This document shows, piece after piece, positions 35,120-48,600 of a stretch of DNA of 64,000 nucleotides. The translations under genes and the position numbers were made by a program. Below the pieces are notes generated by a model. That model did no database searches and was not told the DNA's origin. It worked only from the letters and a program-made list of their open reading frames with translations. Origin of the DNA: Anagrus nilaparvatae (Eukaryota > Arthropoda > Insecta > Hymenoptera > Mymaridae); the NCBI GenBank assembly GCA_022575985.1, contig JAKSXM010000275.1:62001-126000 (forward strand), read 5' to 3'. How positions within the stretch are numbered: the first letter of the stretch is position 1; each line of letters opens with the position of its first letter.

Positions 35120-37490
35120 TTAGAAAAATGAACACAAAAAATATAATTAAAAAAAAAAAATTAAAACTTCGATCAATCGATAAGAAAGATAAACGCAACA
35201 CTCGACGCAACATAATAATCTTTGAAAGAAAGAAATGAAGTTGGCCAAAATTAAACAGGAACTTGAACAACATATGTAACTTTGGAATAAAGAGCTTATT
35301 GAGACTTTTATCCTTACTTTTTTTTGATAATACTTGTTCACTTATGATCAATTTCCTTTTTTGAAGTCAAATTCAAATATTTTTTGGGAATCTGGGCATA
35401 AAATTAATGAATTCAGAGCGGTATCAAAATGACTTAGGAGATAAATTTTTCCAATAATTACATTTTTAGGAAATTTCCATTTATTGACCTGACAAACTGA
35501 CAGAGGCATGATTTGATCTATGTATTTGATATTGAAAATAATTCATGTCAAAAAGAATAAAAAGATGCTGTTTAAAATTATAAAATAATATTTAATTTTT
35601 TATTTACAAAAATAACGAAAAACTTAATAAAATTATATTTATATATATTTATAATATAAATTATTTTGAACTTTTTCTTCAAATACAGGCCGGTAAAAAA
35701 AATTAGAGAAAAGAAAAATCAAAATTATAACATAATAAGCCCTATAATAAGCAATTGCTGGACAACGTGGTAATATTTTTGCCTTAAATATAATTATTTT
35801 ATCATTTTTTATTAATATTTAAAAATAATCTCATAAAATAAACGAGTAATATCCTATTAATATTTTGCAAAATATATATATTTTTATTATATTAAAGTTT
35901 ACTGAAAATTGAATTAAAAATTTTTTTTTTACTTATGAGCGATTAATTTATAGATGATTAATTATATTTACAAGGGCAGACCATCAAATTTAAGACGATC
36001 AATTTCAATCTATTATAAGTTAATTATGTTGAAAAAAGTCTCCCATTACCCAAAGAGCTTTGCCAATAAGCTCTTTGTCAATACCCTGCATTTATTCCAA
36101 TTGGCCTTCTAGACCTACACTGAAAAACTGCCGATTTTGAATCAATGACGCATGACATATTTCAATAGAATATTTCATTGATTCAATAGAAATTCTATTA
36201 TAATTTAATATCGCCGCTATTGAATAAATAAATAAATCTATCCATTACCTATTTTTATCAAAAATTGCAAAAATTTAAAAATTTGTTTATTTACTCCATA
36301 CAGAAGTATTGTGATTGATTAACAAAGCGATACAGCGTTATTTGGAATTTAACCCAAGAATTCGTATCTTTTGAAATAGAAATCTGAATATTTAGATACA
36401 CTACTGGAATAAATGCAAAATATATGGGATGATTTTTCAATGCAATAAACTCATCTAATATAATAATATCAAAGAATATAATATATAGTAATATTATATT
36501 CTTTAATAATATGGTGCCCCAATAATGTAGAGTGTCTCTATATATTCATAAAAAGCGTACTACAATCCAAATTGGCCAAAAAAATAAAAAACGGCCCAAA
36601 TCGCATATAAATTACCATCCGTGGTGAAGCTAAAAATTGTAAACTGACGCATGGAGCATTCTGTTTTCTTTTTCTCTTTTTGTTTAAAAATTTTAATCAA
36701 TGATTTTAACTGCAATTATTATCTACATCGTATGCAACTTTTTTTATTTTGATTTTACGTGATTTAATATATAAAATTAAATTTTCTTATAGTATATGAT
36801 TAATAAAAGTCGAATTTAAAAATACTTTTATATTTTTAAATAATTTGATTAAATTTTTTTTCCTGAAAACAGCTAAAAGCAAAATTTTGGACGCAAATTC
36901 TGATGATAAAAAAGAAGTTTTTATACATTTACGCATTTTATTTAATTTAAAATATTCGTGTAAGCATACGGCATATCATGCACCTAAATCATGCGTGGAC
37001 AAAAGTGATTGGTAAAAATACCACCAAACATAAATGTTTTTTATTCATCTGAAACCCAATACGGGAGATCCATTTTCACCTAAAAGTGGCAGATTAATTT
37101 AGTTTACTTAATATAAAAAGTAGTAGAAATACACGCGTAAAACTCAGAGGTGAGTTATCTATTATTCCCATAAGAGGGTTAAGCGAGGGTTAAGCTATTA
37201 ATTTTTATTTGATGACTTTTAATAAAAAAATATAAATAAAATTTTGAAAATTCAGCCCTTAAATTATGACCAATTTGGCAATAGTTTGTTTTTGTTGATA
37301 ACAACTAATCTGACAGTTTTAGGTGCAAATAGACCCCCAATGATGTTTCAGGAAATCAAATAACAAAAATTACTCACTTTTATTCACCTAGGACTCAGGT
37401 ACACGGTTCGACTTGGCTATACAAATTCCGGTTGAATCAGCCGGAATTTTTTTTTAATTAAACGATTGCAAATGGCTTGAAACGTAACGC
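35120..37490. other. AT-rich intergenic stretch with short hairpins
   Basis: No gene seen. Notable: local inverted repeats at about 36035-36080 (AAGAGCTTTGCCAATAAGCT) and 36455-36520 (AAGAATATAATATATAGT), and a half-copy of hairpin repeat C at 36590-36640 (CCCAAATCGCATATAAATTA). Confidence 0.45.
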
Positions 37491-37499
37491 CGAGCACCA

Positions 37500-37745
37500 A
37501 CTGCCACATGACAGTACTAAAAATAAAATTTTTATTTCTCGGGCGTAAAACTCGTGCATAAAGAATTTTCTGCACTCGTTCTTCGCCTAGGTAGGCAAAA
37601 AATAGTGTAAGAACTATGGGCGAAATACTTTAGACACTAGCGTGAACACATATCACTCGTGCCCGGCTGTGCCAAGCACTCGTGTTAGTGCTCACGCTAG
37701 TGCCAAAACTTTTGCGCCTTTGATACTTAATATACTATTTTTACC
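37500..37745. repeat. Dispersed repeat B, copy 2
   Basis: CGCCTAGGTAGGCAAAAAAT, ATGGGCGAAATACTTTAGAC and CACTAGCGTGAACAC correspond to 16990-17100. The end, TACTTAATATACTATTTTTA, corresponds to 17153-17173. Confidence 0.7.
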
Positions 37746-38506
37746 ATAAAAAGAAACATTTTTTTAAAATCTTTTTTTAGGTTCTAAGGCATCATTGCAA
37801 TTATTTAAAAGAAGAAAAAAAATTCGGCTTCCATAACCTGAATTCCGGTAACGTCAATCGGATTTTTTTTTAATGTATTTATGTACCAATTTGTAAAATT
37901 TTAGTTAGGATATCAGCAAACAGGAATTTTTATAACAAGGTCGCAGAATTAGATATTATCCTAAACTGAAATAAGTGATTATAGGAACCTCGATTATCCG
38001 AAATAGCTTAGATAAATAAATCCAGATATCTGAAAATCCGATTAATAAAGAGAAATGAATAAGTACAATAAAGTTAAAAAAATTTGTTAGGATGATTAAA
38101 AGCTTATTAATATGGCATTAAACTTAAATATGGTTTAATAAATTAATTTTTACATGAATATTAGAATCATCTTTGAAAAAATTGAATATATATTATTTTT
38201 GGACCTAATTACTTGTTCTTTTGATCTAGAATCCGTGTAATTAAGGTTTGGATAATCCAGGTTCTATAGTGATAAGTAGTATATTATGCCAAAATTAAGT
38301 GTATCTTACAAAGTTTTCAACTACAACTACGTCTGAAAAAAAAAATTCCTAATTATTAAAAAAATCTATATTCAATATAAATCTACAAGTATTTTCTGTT
38401 TAAAAATCTATTAAAATAACAATTTATTATTTATATGTTATAAGGGCAGCGAGTTATATCTTATAATTATGTGTTATATACATTGACTTAAAATAATTTT
38501 TTTAAA

Positions 38507-39631
38507 TTACCACATCATAAATGACGATCGTTTACCACCGCGATCAAAAGTACTTAAATTTAAATTAGACAAAACTTCAACAGCTTCTTCACTGTTAGCA
38601 TCTTTTACGTAAACAGTTTTTCTCTTATTTAATTCACTAATTGATTTTTTTTTATTAAAAGTTTCAGATATATTTCTAGAATTATCTTTTGAATCAGTAT
38701 AATCTCTATGACTTTCTCTTAATTTTCCAGATCTTGTTGTTAGATAAGGATTTTTTAAAAATTTAATACCATTACTACATGATTTTTTACCATACGAATC
38801 GTTAAGTGTATCTTTTTTTCTTTTTTTATGACTTTTTCGAAAATTTTTATTATTTATCATATGATTCATTGATGGTGATGGAGAATTTGATCTTTTAGAA
38901 TGCCTATTACTTATTTTAAATTGAGCATCACCTAATTTTGGACTTTTCCAACTACAAAATGTAGCTGTTGTTACTGGTGGAAAACTGTCGTCACTACTTT
39001 GCATGCCAACTAATGGTACAGCTCCAGGTAGATGAGCTTTCTTCTTTTTTCTGCTTCTATCATCATTTGGTAAGCAATTTAAATTTCTTTCGAACATATT
39101 AATTTGTGCATTAACTAATCCAGATTTTTTAACAGCTTTTAATGTACTTGACGCTCTACCATCATCTGTAACAGTTCTGATTGTTCTTGTACCTGAGTGA
39201 AAACCTGAAGAGCTGTCCATGTATCCTCCATTATAAAAACCATCTAAGCCATAATTATCATATGGCATAGGAAAAACGTAACATTGTCGATGATGGCGAT
39301 GACGTGTTCGACGTCGACGTCTACTTTGATTAGATTTCAAACTAGAAATACTTCTCGTTGGAATTATAATTTCAGAAGATTTGTATTTTGATTTTACAGG
39401 TAAATGATGCCAAGTTTGAATAAATAACGAACGATCTTTATCTTTTTTGTTGGTAAATATTGGTCTTCGATCTTCATGAGTTGGCGATTCATCAATCTGT
39501 TCATAAGGTACGTCGATTGGATTACCCCAATCAGTTTGAGAAATATCATTTGGGAATTCATTATTTCTATTTATTTTACACTTATAATAATGTCCTTGAT
39601 TTAAGGAAACCTCGCTGCCCTCTAGCCACCT
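38507..39631 (-). other. 374-codon in-frame open extension after the tetraspanin TGA
   Basis: Same exon and frame as the tetraspanin tail, running to TAA at 38509-38507. It encodes a hydrophilic, Ser/Arg/Lys-rich, probably disordered tail: RWLEGSEVSLNQGHYYKC, WGNPIDVPYEQIDESP, SLFIQTWHHLPVKSKY, RRRRRTRHRHHRQCYVFPMP, GYMDSSSGFHSGTRTIRTV, LPGAVPLVGMQSSDDSF, and end EAVEVLSNLNLSTFDRGG. An open frame this long in DNA this AT-rich is very unlikely by chance, so it is or recently was translated. Possibilities: stop-codon readthrough, a polymorphic or recent nonsense change, a sequencing error, or an unseen splice. The bases just after TGA (AGGTGGCTAGAGGGCAGCGA) are unusually GC-rich. Confidence 0.7.
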
Positions 39632-42600
39632 TCAAGATTTTGGACTAAATGTGGTACCAACCATGGACATTCTATTTTCAGAACCATCAAAGCTTAGTCC
39701 TAAAAAAAATTAATTAACTAAATAAATTTCTGTTATACAATAAAAAAAGTATGAAAATAAGTAATAATCTAAAATAAATAATTATTTTTACCATAATCGT
39801 GATCTAATTCATTGAATGGACTTAAAGTTTGGGTTGAGGTAAATGCAGATGTTTGAATTTTTCCTCGCCTTCTTTTGCGTTTTTTTATTTTTGAACATGC
39901 TAAAATTGTACTCAGTAATACACTAAGCTCTATTAAAATTACGCTGAATGATATCCCAAGAAATATTAATACTTGCTCTTCAGACCAGTTTTCAAGAAAA
40001 TTTATACAACCCTTAAAAATAAAAAATTTAATACATTATTTATTAATTTATTATTTCAAAATTCTTATATTGAAAATTTTTCTGCTTGTGCTAAACGGAT
40101 ATTCTCTTGTCTACAGGGTGCAAATAAAATTTTTAATAATATAATAAAGCTTAATTGTCTTATTAAACAAAATTCCGAAGGAACTATTACATACAAAGCT
40201 TATGTTTTGCAAAAACTTTATTTTTATTTTGTCCCCAAATATTCCAAGAAAAAATTTTTACCGAATTCTGAAGTCAGTTTCGAGAGGAGGAAATAACCCA
40301 AAAATAGTATTTTATGAAAAAAGAGATATATAAAGTTGACAGCTATTTTACACCGAATGCGATTTTGAGGTAATACAATTTTATAATATTATCACTTGTT
40401 CATAAAATTCTATGCAACTTGGGCCTGAAAACCTTCGAATTTGATGAAATATATATGAGCAATTATTTTAAAAGTGCTACTTAATTTGAGCCTGGAATCG
40501 TAATTTTTTTTTTTGAAGGCACATCGATATGACCCGTGTTTTCTGTTAGTTTAAACCTTCAGAAAACCGAAAAAAATCGTGAACAAGAAATCGGCGATAG
40601 GTGCCAAAGAGATTTTTTCACTTTTATGTCAAAAACCGTGTTTTTCGTATCTGAGCTACCCCAAATTTTTAAAATAACTTTTTAGGTAAATAAAATTTTA
40701 AAAAATAGATAAAAAAATCTGATTGCCAGGGAAAAACCACTCCAGAAGAAAAAAAAACTTATCTTTTTACGATGAAATTTAGCCAAGCTATCGTCAATTT
40801 AAGATTTTGCTCAAATTCGTCTTCAAAAAGATTGAAATTTTATTGAAAAAAGCCTGTTTCTGAACTTTAAACATGCATTACTCGCTTGATTTTCATCGTA
40901 AAATAATAATTTTTTTTTTTAAATCAACTAATTTTTTTCTGAGTATTCATTTCTTCAAGAAAGAAATCATTTTTATTGACTGAATTTCAATTTTTAGGTC
41001 AAAAGCCTTTGAAAACTGTAAGTAGCAAAATTTACTTAACACAGTTTTTGACCTAATAATTGAAATTTGGTCAATAGAACTGATTTCTTTCTTGAAGAAA
41101 TGAATTCTCAGGAAAAAATTAGTTGATTTAAAAAAAAAAATTATTACTTTACGATGAAAATAAAGCGAGTAATGCATGTTTAAAGTTCAGAAACAGGCTT
41201 TTTTCAATAAAATTTCAATCTTTTTTAAGACGAATTTGAGCAAAATCTTAAATTGACGATAACTTGGCTAAATTTCATCGTAAAAAGATAAGTTTTTTTT
41301 TCTTCTGGGGTGGTTTTTCCTTGGCAATCAGATTTTTTTATCTATTTTTTAAAATTTTATTTATCTAAAAATTTATTTTAAAATTTTGGGGTAGCTCAGA
41401 TACGAAAAACACGGTTTTTGACATAAAAGTGAAAAAATCTTTTTGGCACCTATCGCCTATTTCTTGTTCACGATTTTTTTTGGTTTTCTGAAGGTTTAAA
41501 CTAACAGAAAACACGGGTCATATCGATGCGCCTTCAAAAAAAAAAATTACGATTCCAGGCTCAAATTAAGTAGCACTTTTTAAATAATTGCTCATATACA
41601 TTAGAGTGTGTCTTATTTTTTTTTTTTCGATATTTTTTGGCTCCCCCCATTTTTTTCGAATATTTAGGTCATAAAAAACCCCCAGCTCCAAGGATTTTGA
41701 TTTTCGATTTTTTTAACCCGTGCCACCGAGCACTTGAAGTTTCCCATTTAAATAACATGGGAATTTTGGGTTTTTAGCTATACAAATTTTTACAAAATCC
41801 AAAAAGCGTTTTAAAAAGCTAATTTTTACTGAAAACATACTTTTATATGTTGTAAAGACATGTAAAAAGCCCTGCATATATTCCAAAGGGTATTTTGGAG
41901 CTAGAAACGCAAATTAACATGTTGGCTCAATCTTATAAAACAGGGTTTTTTGGTAATTTTCGATAAAACGCTACAACCTCAAAAATGAATCAAAATACTT
42001 CTAGTTATTCTACTTTTTTTGGTGTAAATGTCACCTTTCAAATGCCGTGAACTGCGTTTTTTTATCACTGATTCTCTCAGCGCTATAGTCAATTAACCTA
42101 CTGGTAATTTTCGACTAAAAATAACCAATTTTTGAATTGTTTTAAACTGCTGTCAAAAATGTAATTTTTGACGAAATTGAGCTTTATAGGTCTTAAAAAT
42201 TTTCTACAAGCATCAAATTTACAAAAATTTTTTACTCGCTGCTTTTCAATAAATTATTAACCAGAGATGATAATTTAAAGTCATAGTCCCAATTTGAGGG
42301 TTTAAAAAAAAAAAATCAATTTTCATCATTATCTTTGAAAAACGATATCTTAAAAACTATTTAAAGAAAAGAGACGAGTAAAAAATTTTTGGAAACTTGA
42401 AGCTTGCAGAAAACTTTTAAGACCTATAAAACTCAATTTTGTAGAAAATTACAATTTTGGCAATTTAAACAAATTTAAAAATTGGGCCTTTCGGGTCAAA
42501 AATTACCAATAGGTTAATTGACTACAGCGGTAAGAGAATCAGTGATAAAAATACACGGTTTACATCGTTTGAAAGGTGAAACTTACACCAAAAAAAGTAG

Positions 42601-45600
42601 AACAACCAGAAGTGTTTTGGTTAATTTTTGAAGTTGCAGCGTTTTATTGAAAATTAACGAAAAACCATATTTTATAAGATTGAGCCAACATGTAAATTTG
42701 CGTTTCTAACCCCAAAATTCCCTTTTGAATGAATGCAGGGCTGTTTGCATGTCTTTACAACATATAAAAGTATGTTTTCAGTAAAAATTAGCTTTTTAAA
42801 ACGCTTTTTGGATTTTGTAAAAATTTGTATAGCTAAAAACCCAAAATTCTCATGTTATTTAAGTAGGAAACTTCAAGTGCTCGGTGGCACGGGTTAAAAA
42901 AATCGAAAATCAAAATCCTTGGAGCTGGGGGTTTTTTATGACCAAAATATTCGAAAAAAATGGGGGGAGCCAAAAAATATCGAAAAAAAAAAATAAGACA
43001 CACTCTAATATACATTTATATCACGAATTTTTTCTTTACTTAACGCAAGAAATTAAATAATGGTGTCTCCAGTCAAATTACGATTTAGGGTATTTAGATA
43101 ATGGTCGTTGTGAGATTTAGGTTCTATGAGTCAGTGATCACTAATTTCGGGATCTTTTTTAGAAGAAACGAGGAGAACACCCTTTAATTTGTAAAAACTA
43201 CCCTTGATAAGGGATATTTTTGATGAATTCGAACTTCAAGTATCCAGATTTGGCACATACGGGTTTTTTGGGTTGCTGATCTCGAATTCCGGGATCTTGT
43301 TTACTAAATATTGGCGCTTTGACTTCGAATTAGCTAAAACTGCCTCTAAAAGGGGGATTTTTAATGTATTTTACGTTTTTGTAAATTTAAGAATGAAGTG
43401 CCAATTTTTAGTAGACAGGACCTCGAAGTTCGTGATCAGCGACCTAAAAAACCCATATAGCCTGGCCGTGTAGTTTTTGCAAATTTAAGGGTGTTCTGAA
43501 ATTTCTCATAGACTATAATCTACAATAGATTTCTTTGTCGCTGATCACGAATTTTGGGGTCTTTTCTAGGAGAAATAGGCATTAGTTAAACTAAACACCC
43601 CCCTCCATTTAGCCCGCGATTTGACTGGAGTAATTAGCAAAAATATACGATTGACTTTTTTCGTGTACATTAAAAAATAAAGTTGTCATAGAAAATACAC
43701 GCAGAATTTATAAGCCATTGTACTATTTTCTAACTACCCTAGTTACTGTGTAATGGAAACAATCGTCAAAAACAGAAAGTTGAACTAGAGGTTTGAAATT
43801 CGGCGTGGAGGCTCATTTCAGCTATAAAACTACCCCCATAAATTTTCAGAACTTTTGGACAAGCCTGACCTTTTGAGGGTTATCTGGTTCATAGAATTTA
43901 GATAAAAATAATAGAGCATGAAGTATTCAGTAAAAATCTCAAACTCTTCAATTTGAGACCTTGCACATTAATTTCGTGAATTTGGTAAGTTAAATAAGGG
44001 AAAAGGTAAAAACGCATTTTTTAAAGAAAAATTGCTCATAGAGGAGGAAAGTGAATAAAATTTTAACTGATATTAAATAAATTAGTTTCAAATAAAGTCA
44101 GAATTTTTTATTCAAGACCTTTAAGTTAAAAAAAGCAGCGATATTTATTTTATTCGAACTACGCTATAATTCAGTTCTTCATAAATTGAAGATTACTAAA
44201 AAAGTATGTAATTTCGATAATATAATAGTATATTAATTAAATATACCTGTGTATGACGAGCTTGTTGATGTTCTGTTGGATTTGGTGATTGACAAATGGT
44301 AACATTTTTTGGTTGTGGATTTAAAAAAGAATCTAATTCATGAGAATTATTTAAAAAACAACAACTCAAAGGCACAATTAATTCACGACGACCAATTTCT
44401 TGTAATCTCCACCATGATGTTCCATAATTACTGCTTCCATTTATACCACAACATGAAAACTAAATGTAAACAATAAGATATATAATTTAATATTCTTGTT
44501 GTAAATACTTTTAAAACATATTATTTAATCATTATTTTTAGCTCATAAAAATTCTAAAGAATAAATATACAAAATTTTATATTGTATCATTTTATAAATG
44601 ACATCAAAAATATTTAATTTTATGAAGTAAAGAAAAATGTAATTATATTTTTATATAAAAATATTTTTTTAACTACAAAGATATAATCGAGGATATAATT
44701 AAAAGTCTTTTATGTGTATTTAAAAAACGAATACAATAATAATAATAATAATATCTTACCATAGTCTGAGCTAAATCTAAAGCAGCAGTAAATTGTTCTT
44801 TACCAGGAAGTGCATAATTACGTTGTAAAGATCTTATTAAGTTAATTGGTCTAAAATCAACCCCTAACATATCAGGCCAAAAAACAACAGCAACACATAA
44901 TGTACATTTTCCTGCTATCATAAATGATATCATTGTTATATACTGAAACAAAAATAAGTAAATGTTGTAACAAATTCTTATTTTTCTTTTTGTATTTTAA
45001 TACAAGAATTTTAAAATAAAAAGGTATTTTCAATATTTCTGTCAAACACTGTCAAGTTGTAAATTAATCCAGATTCTTTATTTTTAAAATAAATGCAATA
45101 GAAACCTCGATAGAAATTAAAAAATTTATTTGCAGAAATTCGTAAAAGTTGTATAGTTCCCAGTATTCCTATTTCAAATTCGAAATTCTGATGTGGTTAA
45201 ATATACCATAAAAAGGTTTAATGAAATTTACTTTCAAAATTTGACAGTCTTAGAAAACTATTACTCTGGTCAACCTTTCACTTTTTTGAAAAATTTACGA
45301 TAGATTTTAATATTAATAATTATCATTTAATCCCAATTCCCATTTTAGACTCTGCGTAGTTTCATACGAAGTCCCAATTTCGAAAAAAATTAATAACTTC
45401 ACTTCAAAAATTTATAATATTGCCATTGCAATATCTCATGAGATATGTGCAAAAAACTGCTAGAAAGGGCTAGTTTTTCCGTTTATAAAGGTTTCTTTAA
45501 GGTTTTTTAAATGGAGCTCTCTATTGTTTCAACACAGATAATACTCCAGAGAAAATACGGGGGAGGGGGGGGGTGGACTTACGGTTGCGAATACGAGATT

Positions 45601-48600
45601 TGCTCTAGTATAGGTTTTTTGGGTCGCTGAACACGAAAATCGGGGTCATTTGGCTAAGAAAATGGGGCTTCACCCTTAAATTTGATGTATTCGCGTTCTG
45701 AGTCTATGGATTTATCCAAGAATTGGTTTCTAAGGGTTTTTTGGGTCGCTAATTAAAAATATCAATGATTTTTGAAGGTAAAATTAATATTTCACCCTTA
45801 AATTAGCAAAAACTACCCCCTAAAACGGGTGTTTTCGCTATTTTCGCACTTTTTGCGGACAGATTTAGTTCACTAGGGTTTTTTGGGTCGCTGAAAACGA
45901 TTTTCATGGATTTTTTTATGAATGATTAATATATCACCCCTAAATTACTGAAAACTATCCCCAAAAAAGGTGTTTTTGCTGTTTCTGCACTTTTTGCGCC
46001 AAGATTAGGTCCACAAGGGTTTTTTGGGTCGCTGAAAACGAATTTCATGGATTCTTTAATGAAAAATTAATATTTCACCCTTATATTAGCTGAAACTACC
46101 CTCAAAAGACGAATACATCAAAAATACCCCCTTTTGGGGGTAGTTTTTGTAAATTTAAGGGTGAAGCCCCATTTTCTTAGCCAAATGACCCCGATTTTCG
46201 TGTTCAGCGACCCAAAAAACCTCATCTAGAGCAAATCTCGTATTCGCAACCGTAAGTCCACCCAAGCCCGTATTTTCTCTGGAGTATAAGGCTGATGATT
46301 TGATATATCCTTGCCTTTTTATATCGCTCATTCTAAAATTCGGAGTTCCGAAACTTTAAAACCGTAAAGACTCGCTTAAAAACGGAAAAACTACCCCTTT
46401 TTAGCGGTTTTTTGCACATATCTCAATGTTAACATTATAAATGTTTACTGTTTGCCTTTTTGGGTATAAATTTTTTAATTAATCAATTTTAAATTAACAA
46501 AGGGGTAAACTAGTGGATAAAATCTACCCTTAAATAGCATTTTTTGAAAAAATCTTGAAACAATTTTTTTGACAAATGTTATTAATTAAAATAGTAATAT
46601 ATTTTATTTTAATTTATTTTATATTTAATTTATCTTATAAAGTCTTAATATTTGTAAATACCTGGCCGAGCTGGTAATTATTATAAATTTAAAACTGTAA
46701 GTATAATAACAAGTATAAATGTTAAAAAGAGTACAAATTTATTTATTTTCTTGTTTAATTTACATGAAAAAGTAAATAATTACTTATAGGTAATAAAAGT
46801 TATAATTTTTTTTCTAGTACGCTTTTTTTGACTATTTTTTCTTTCTTTTAAGCGTGAATGGAAAATTCCTAGAAAAATATTCATTGATTCATAATGCCAG
46901 GGAAATTTCAGATGAAAAAACTGTACCTTCGGACCTCTGAAATGCAAGACCGCATACTCAAAACCAAATTTCAAATTTCTACTTTAAATTTAAATTTTTG
47001 GCACAGAATCTGTAACGTTGAAGGGGCACCCCGTTAAACATATATAAATCATTCATTAAAATAAAAAATTTATATTTTATGTTAAATAATATAAAATATA
47101 TAATTTTTTTACAATATTAATTGCACCTATTTTTTTCATTCATAATAATAATTTTGTAATCGAATATTTTTTTAAACTGATGTTGCAATTTTAAATTTAT
47201 GATATCGTCTTTAAAAAATTTGATACATCATAGTTCATTGATCTTTTATATGAAATATTATATTCTATTTACAGTTAATAAAAGTCAATAAATTTATCAT
47301 TAATTGAAAAACTACTTTGACTTCCTCGCTTATCTTTGTTTTATCGTTATTCAATTTAGTGCACGAGATAATTAACGATATTTTTATTTTTTCCAGAAAA
47401 ACATTTATAAATGCTTTAAATTTATTTTTTTTATTCTATATAGTATCGTGGTTCTACGAAAAAAAAATGTTAATTGAAGTCAATATTTGTAACGGAAATT
47501 GGAACATGTATAAAGTTTTTTAATTATTTTTTTTCTAAAAAAGTTTCATTTATACAAAATTATTTTCATTGTTTTCTGTAAAAAAAATGTTCAAAGGAAG
47601 TAAATTATTCATTAATTATTAAAATAATATTCCCAATTATTTTATTTTACAGTGTCTGACTAAACTTATCCTATATCTACTTAAATGACGAGAATAATCA
47701 TAAAAAAGTGTTATATAATAAATTAAAAAAAACTTACAAATACAGTAACACAACAATTATAAATACAAGATGCCCAACAGCCAATAACACCAGTAATAGC
47801 AATAAAAAAACCAACAGCAACAATTCCAAGTGCTATATAATAAAATGGTGGTTGATCAGGATTCGCCTCGCCTGTACCTAAAAGCCGAGACAATAATATC
47901 CTGTCGTTATCAACTAGAAAAACTGCACCAAGTGACATTAATGCAAATCCAGACATCTGAAAGCGAAACGGATTGCGTTAATTTTTTGTTTATTTTTTTT
48001 TTTTTAACTATTTTAAAAAAACACAAAAAAAAAATACTTTCTTAACTTCCTTATTATACTATTTTGTTACGTTTAGAAATACTGTCATTGTTTGATTTTT
48101 ATTACTTGTGATTTAAAAGTATCGACATTTTCGTGACTTATTTTATTTTGTTTAGAAATTCTTTTGTTTTTCAATTAACTTATAAAACTTAAGGCGTAAA
48201 ATTTTAATAAGTTTTTTTTTAATTTGTTTATTTGCAAATGTATTACAAAATATACAAAAAGAGTATTTGTAATATTTTTATAAACTCAAAAGTCTTAGAT
48301 AAATCAATTAACTAAAATTTCATGCAGAATCTATTCGTTTAATAAATAATTTTTCTCTTCAGGAATTATAAGGCGAAAAAAGTACCAAATTTGTTAAATA
48401 CTTATATTGTATATATTCTGAAAACGAACTTTTTATGAATTTTTTCAATTCTAAAAAAAAATCAGGAAACTTGAAAAACCCCAAATTGGTTTTTCAGAAT
48501 AGAGAAAAAGCATTTAAGAAAAATTTACCCCGTATTCAACCCCCAGTTTATGAAGTCTTTAGCCTTAAATTAAATTCTCTGAATTTTTTATGTCTATATT

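Noticed and set aside
39613..39632. TGA in the tetraspanin as selenocysteine
   Set aside because: No selenoprotein-like context, and many insects, including hymenopterans as I recall, lack selenoprotein machinery; no SECIS-like element was looked for successfully.
39600..39640. A tiny intron removing the TGA
   Set aside because: Available GT/AG pairs around the stop would give an intron of about 20 nt, below any plausible minimum.
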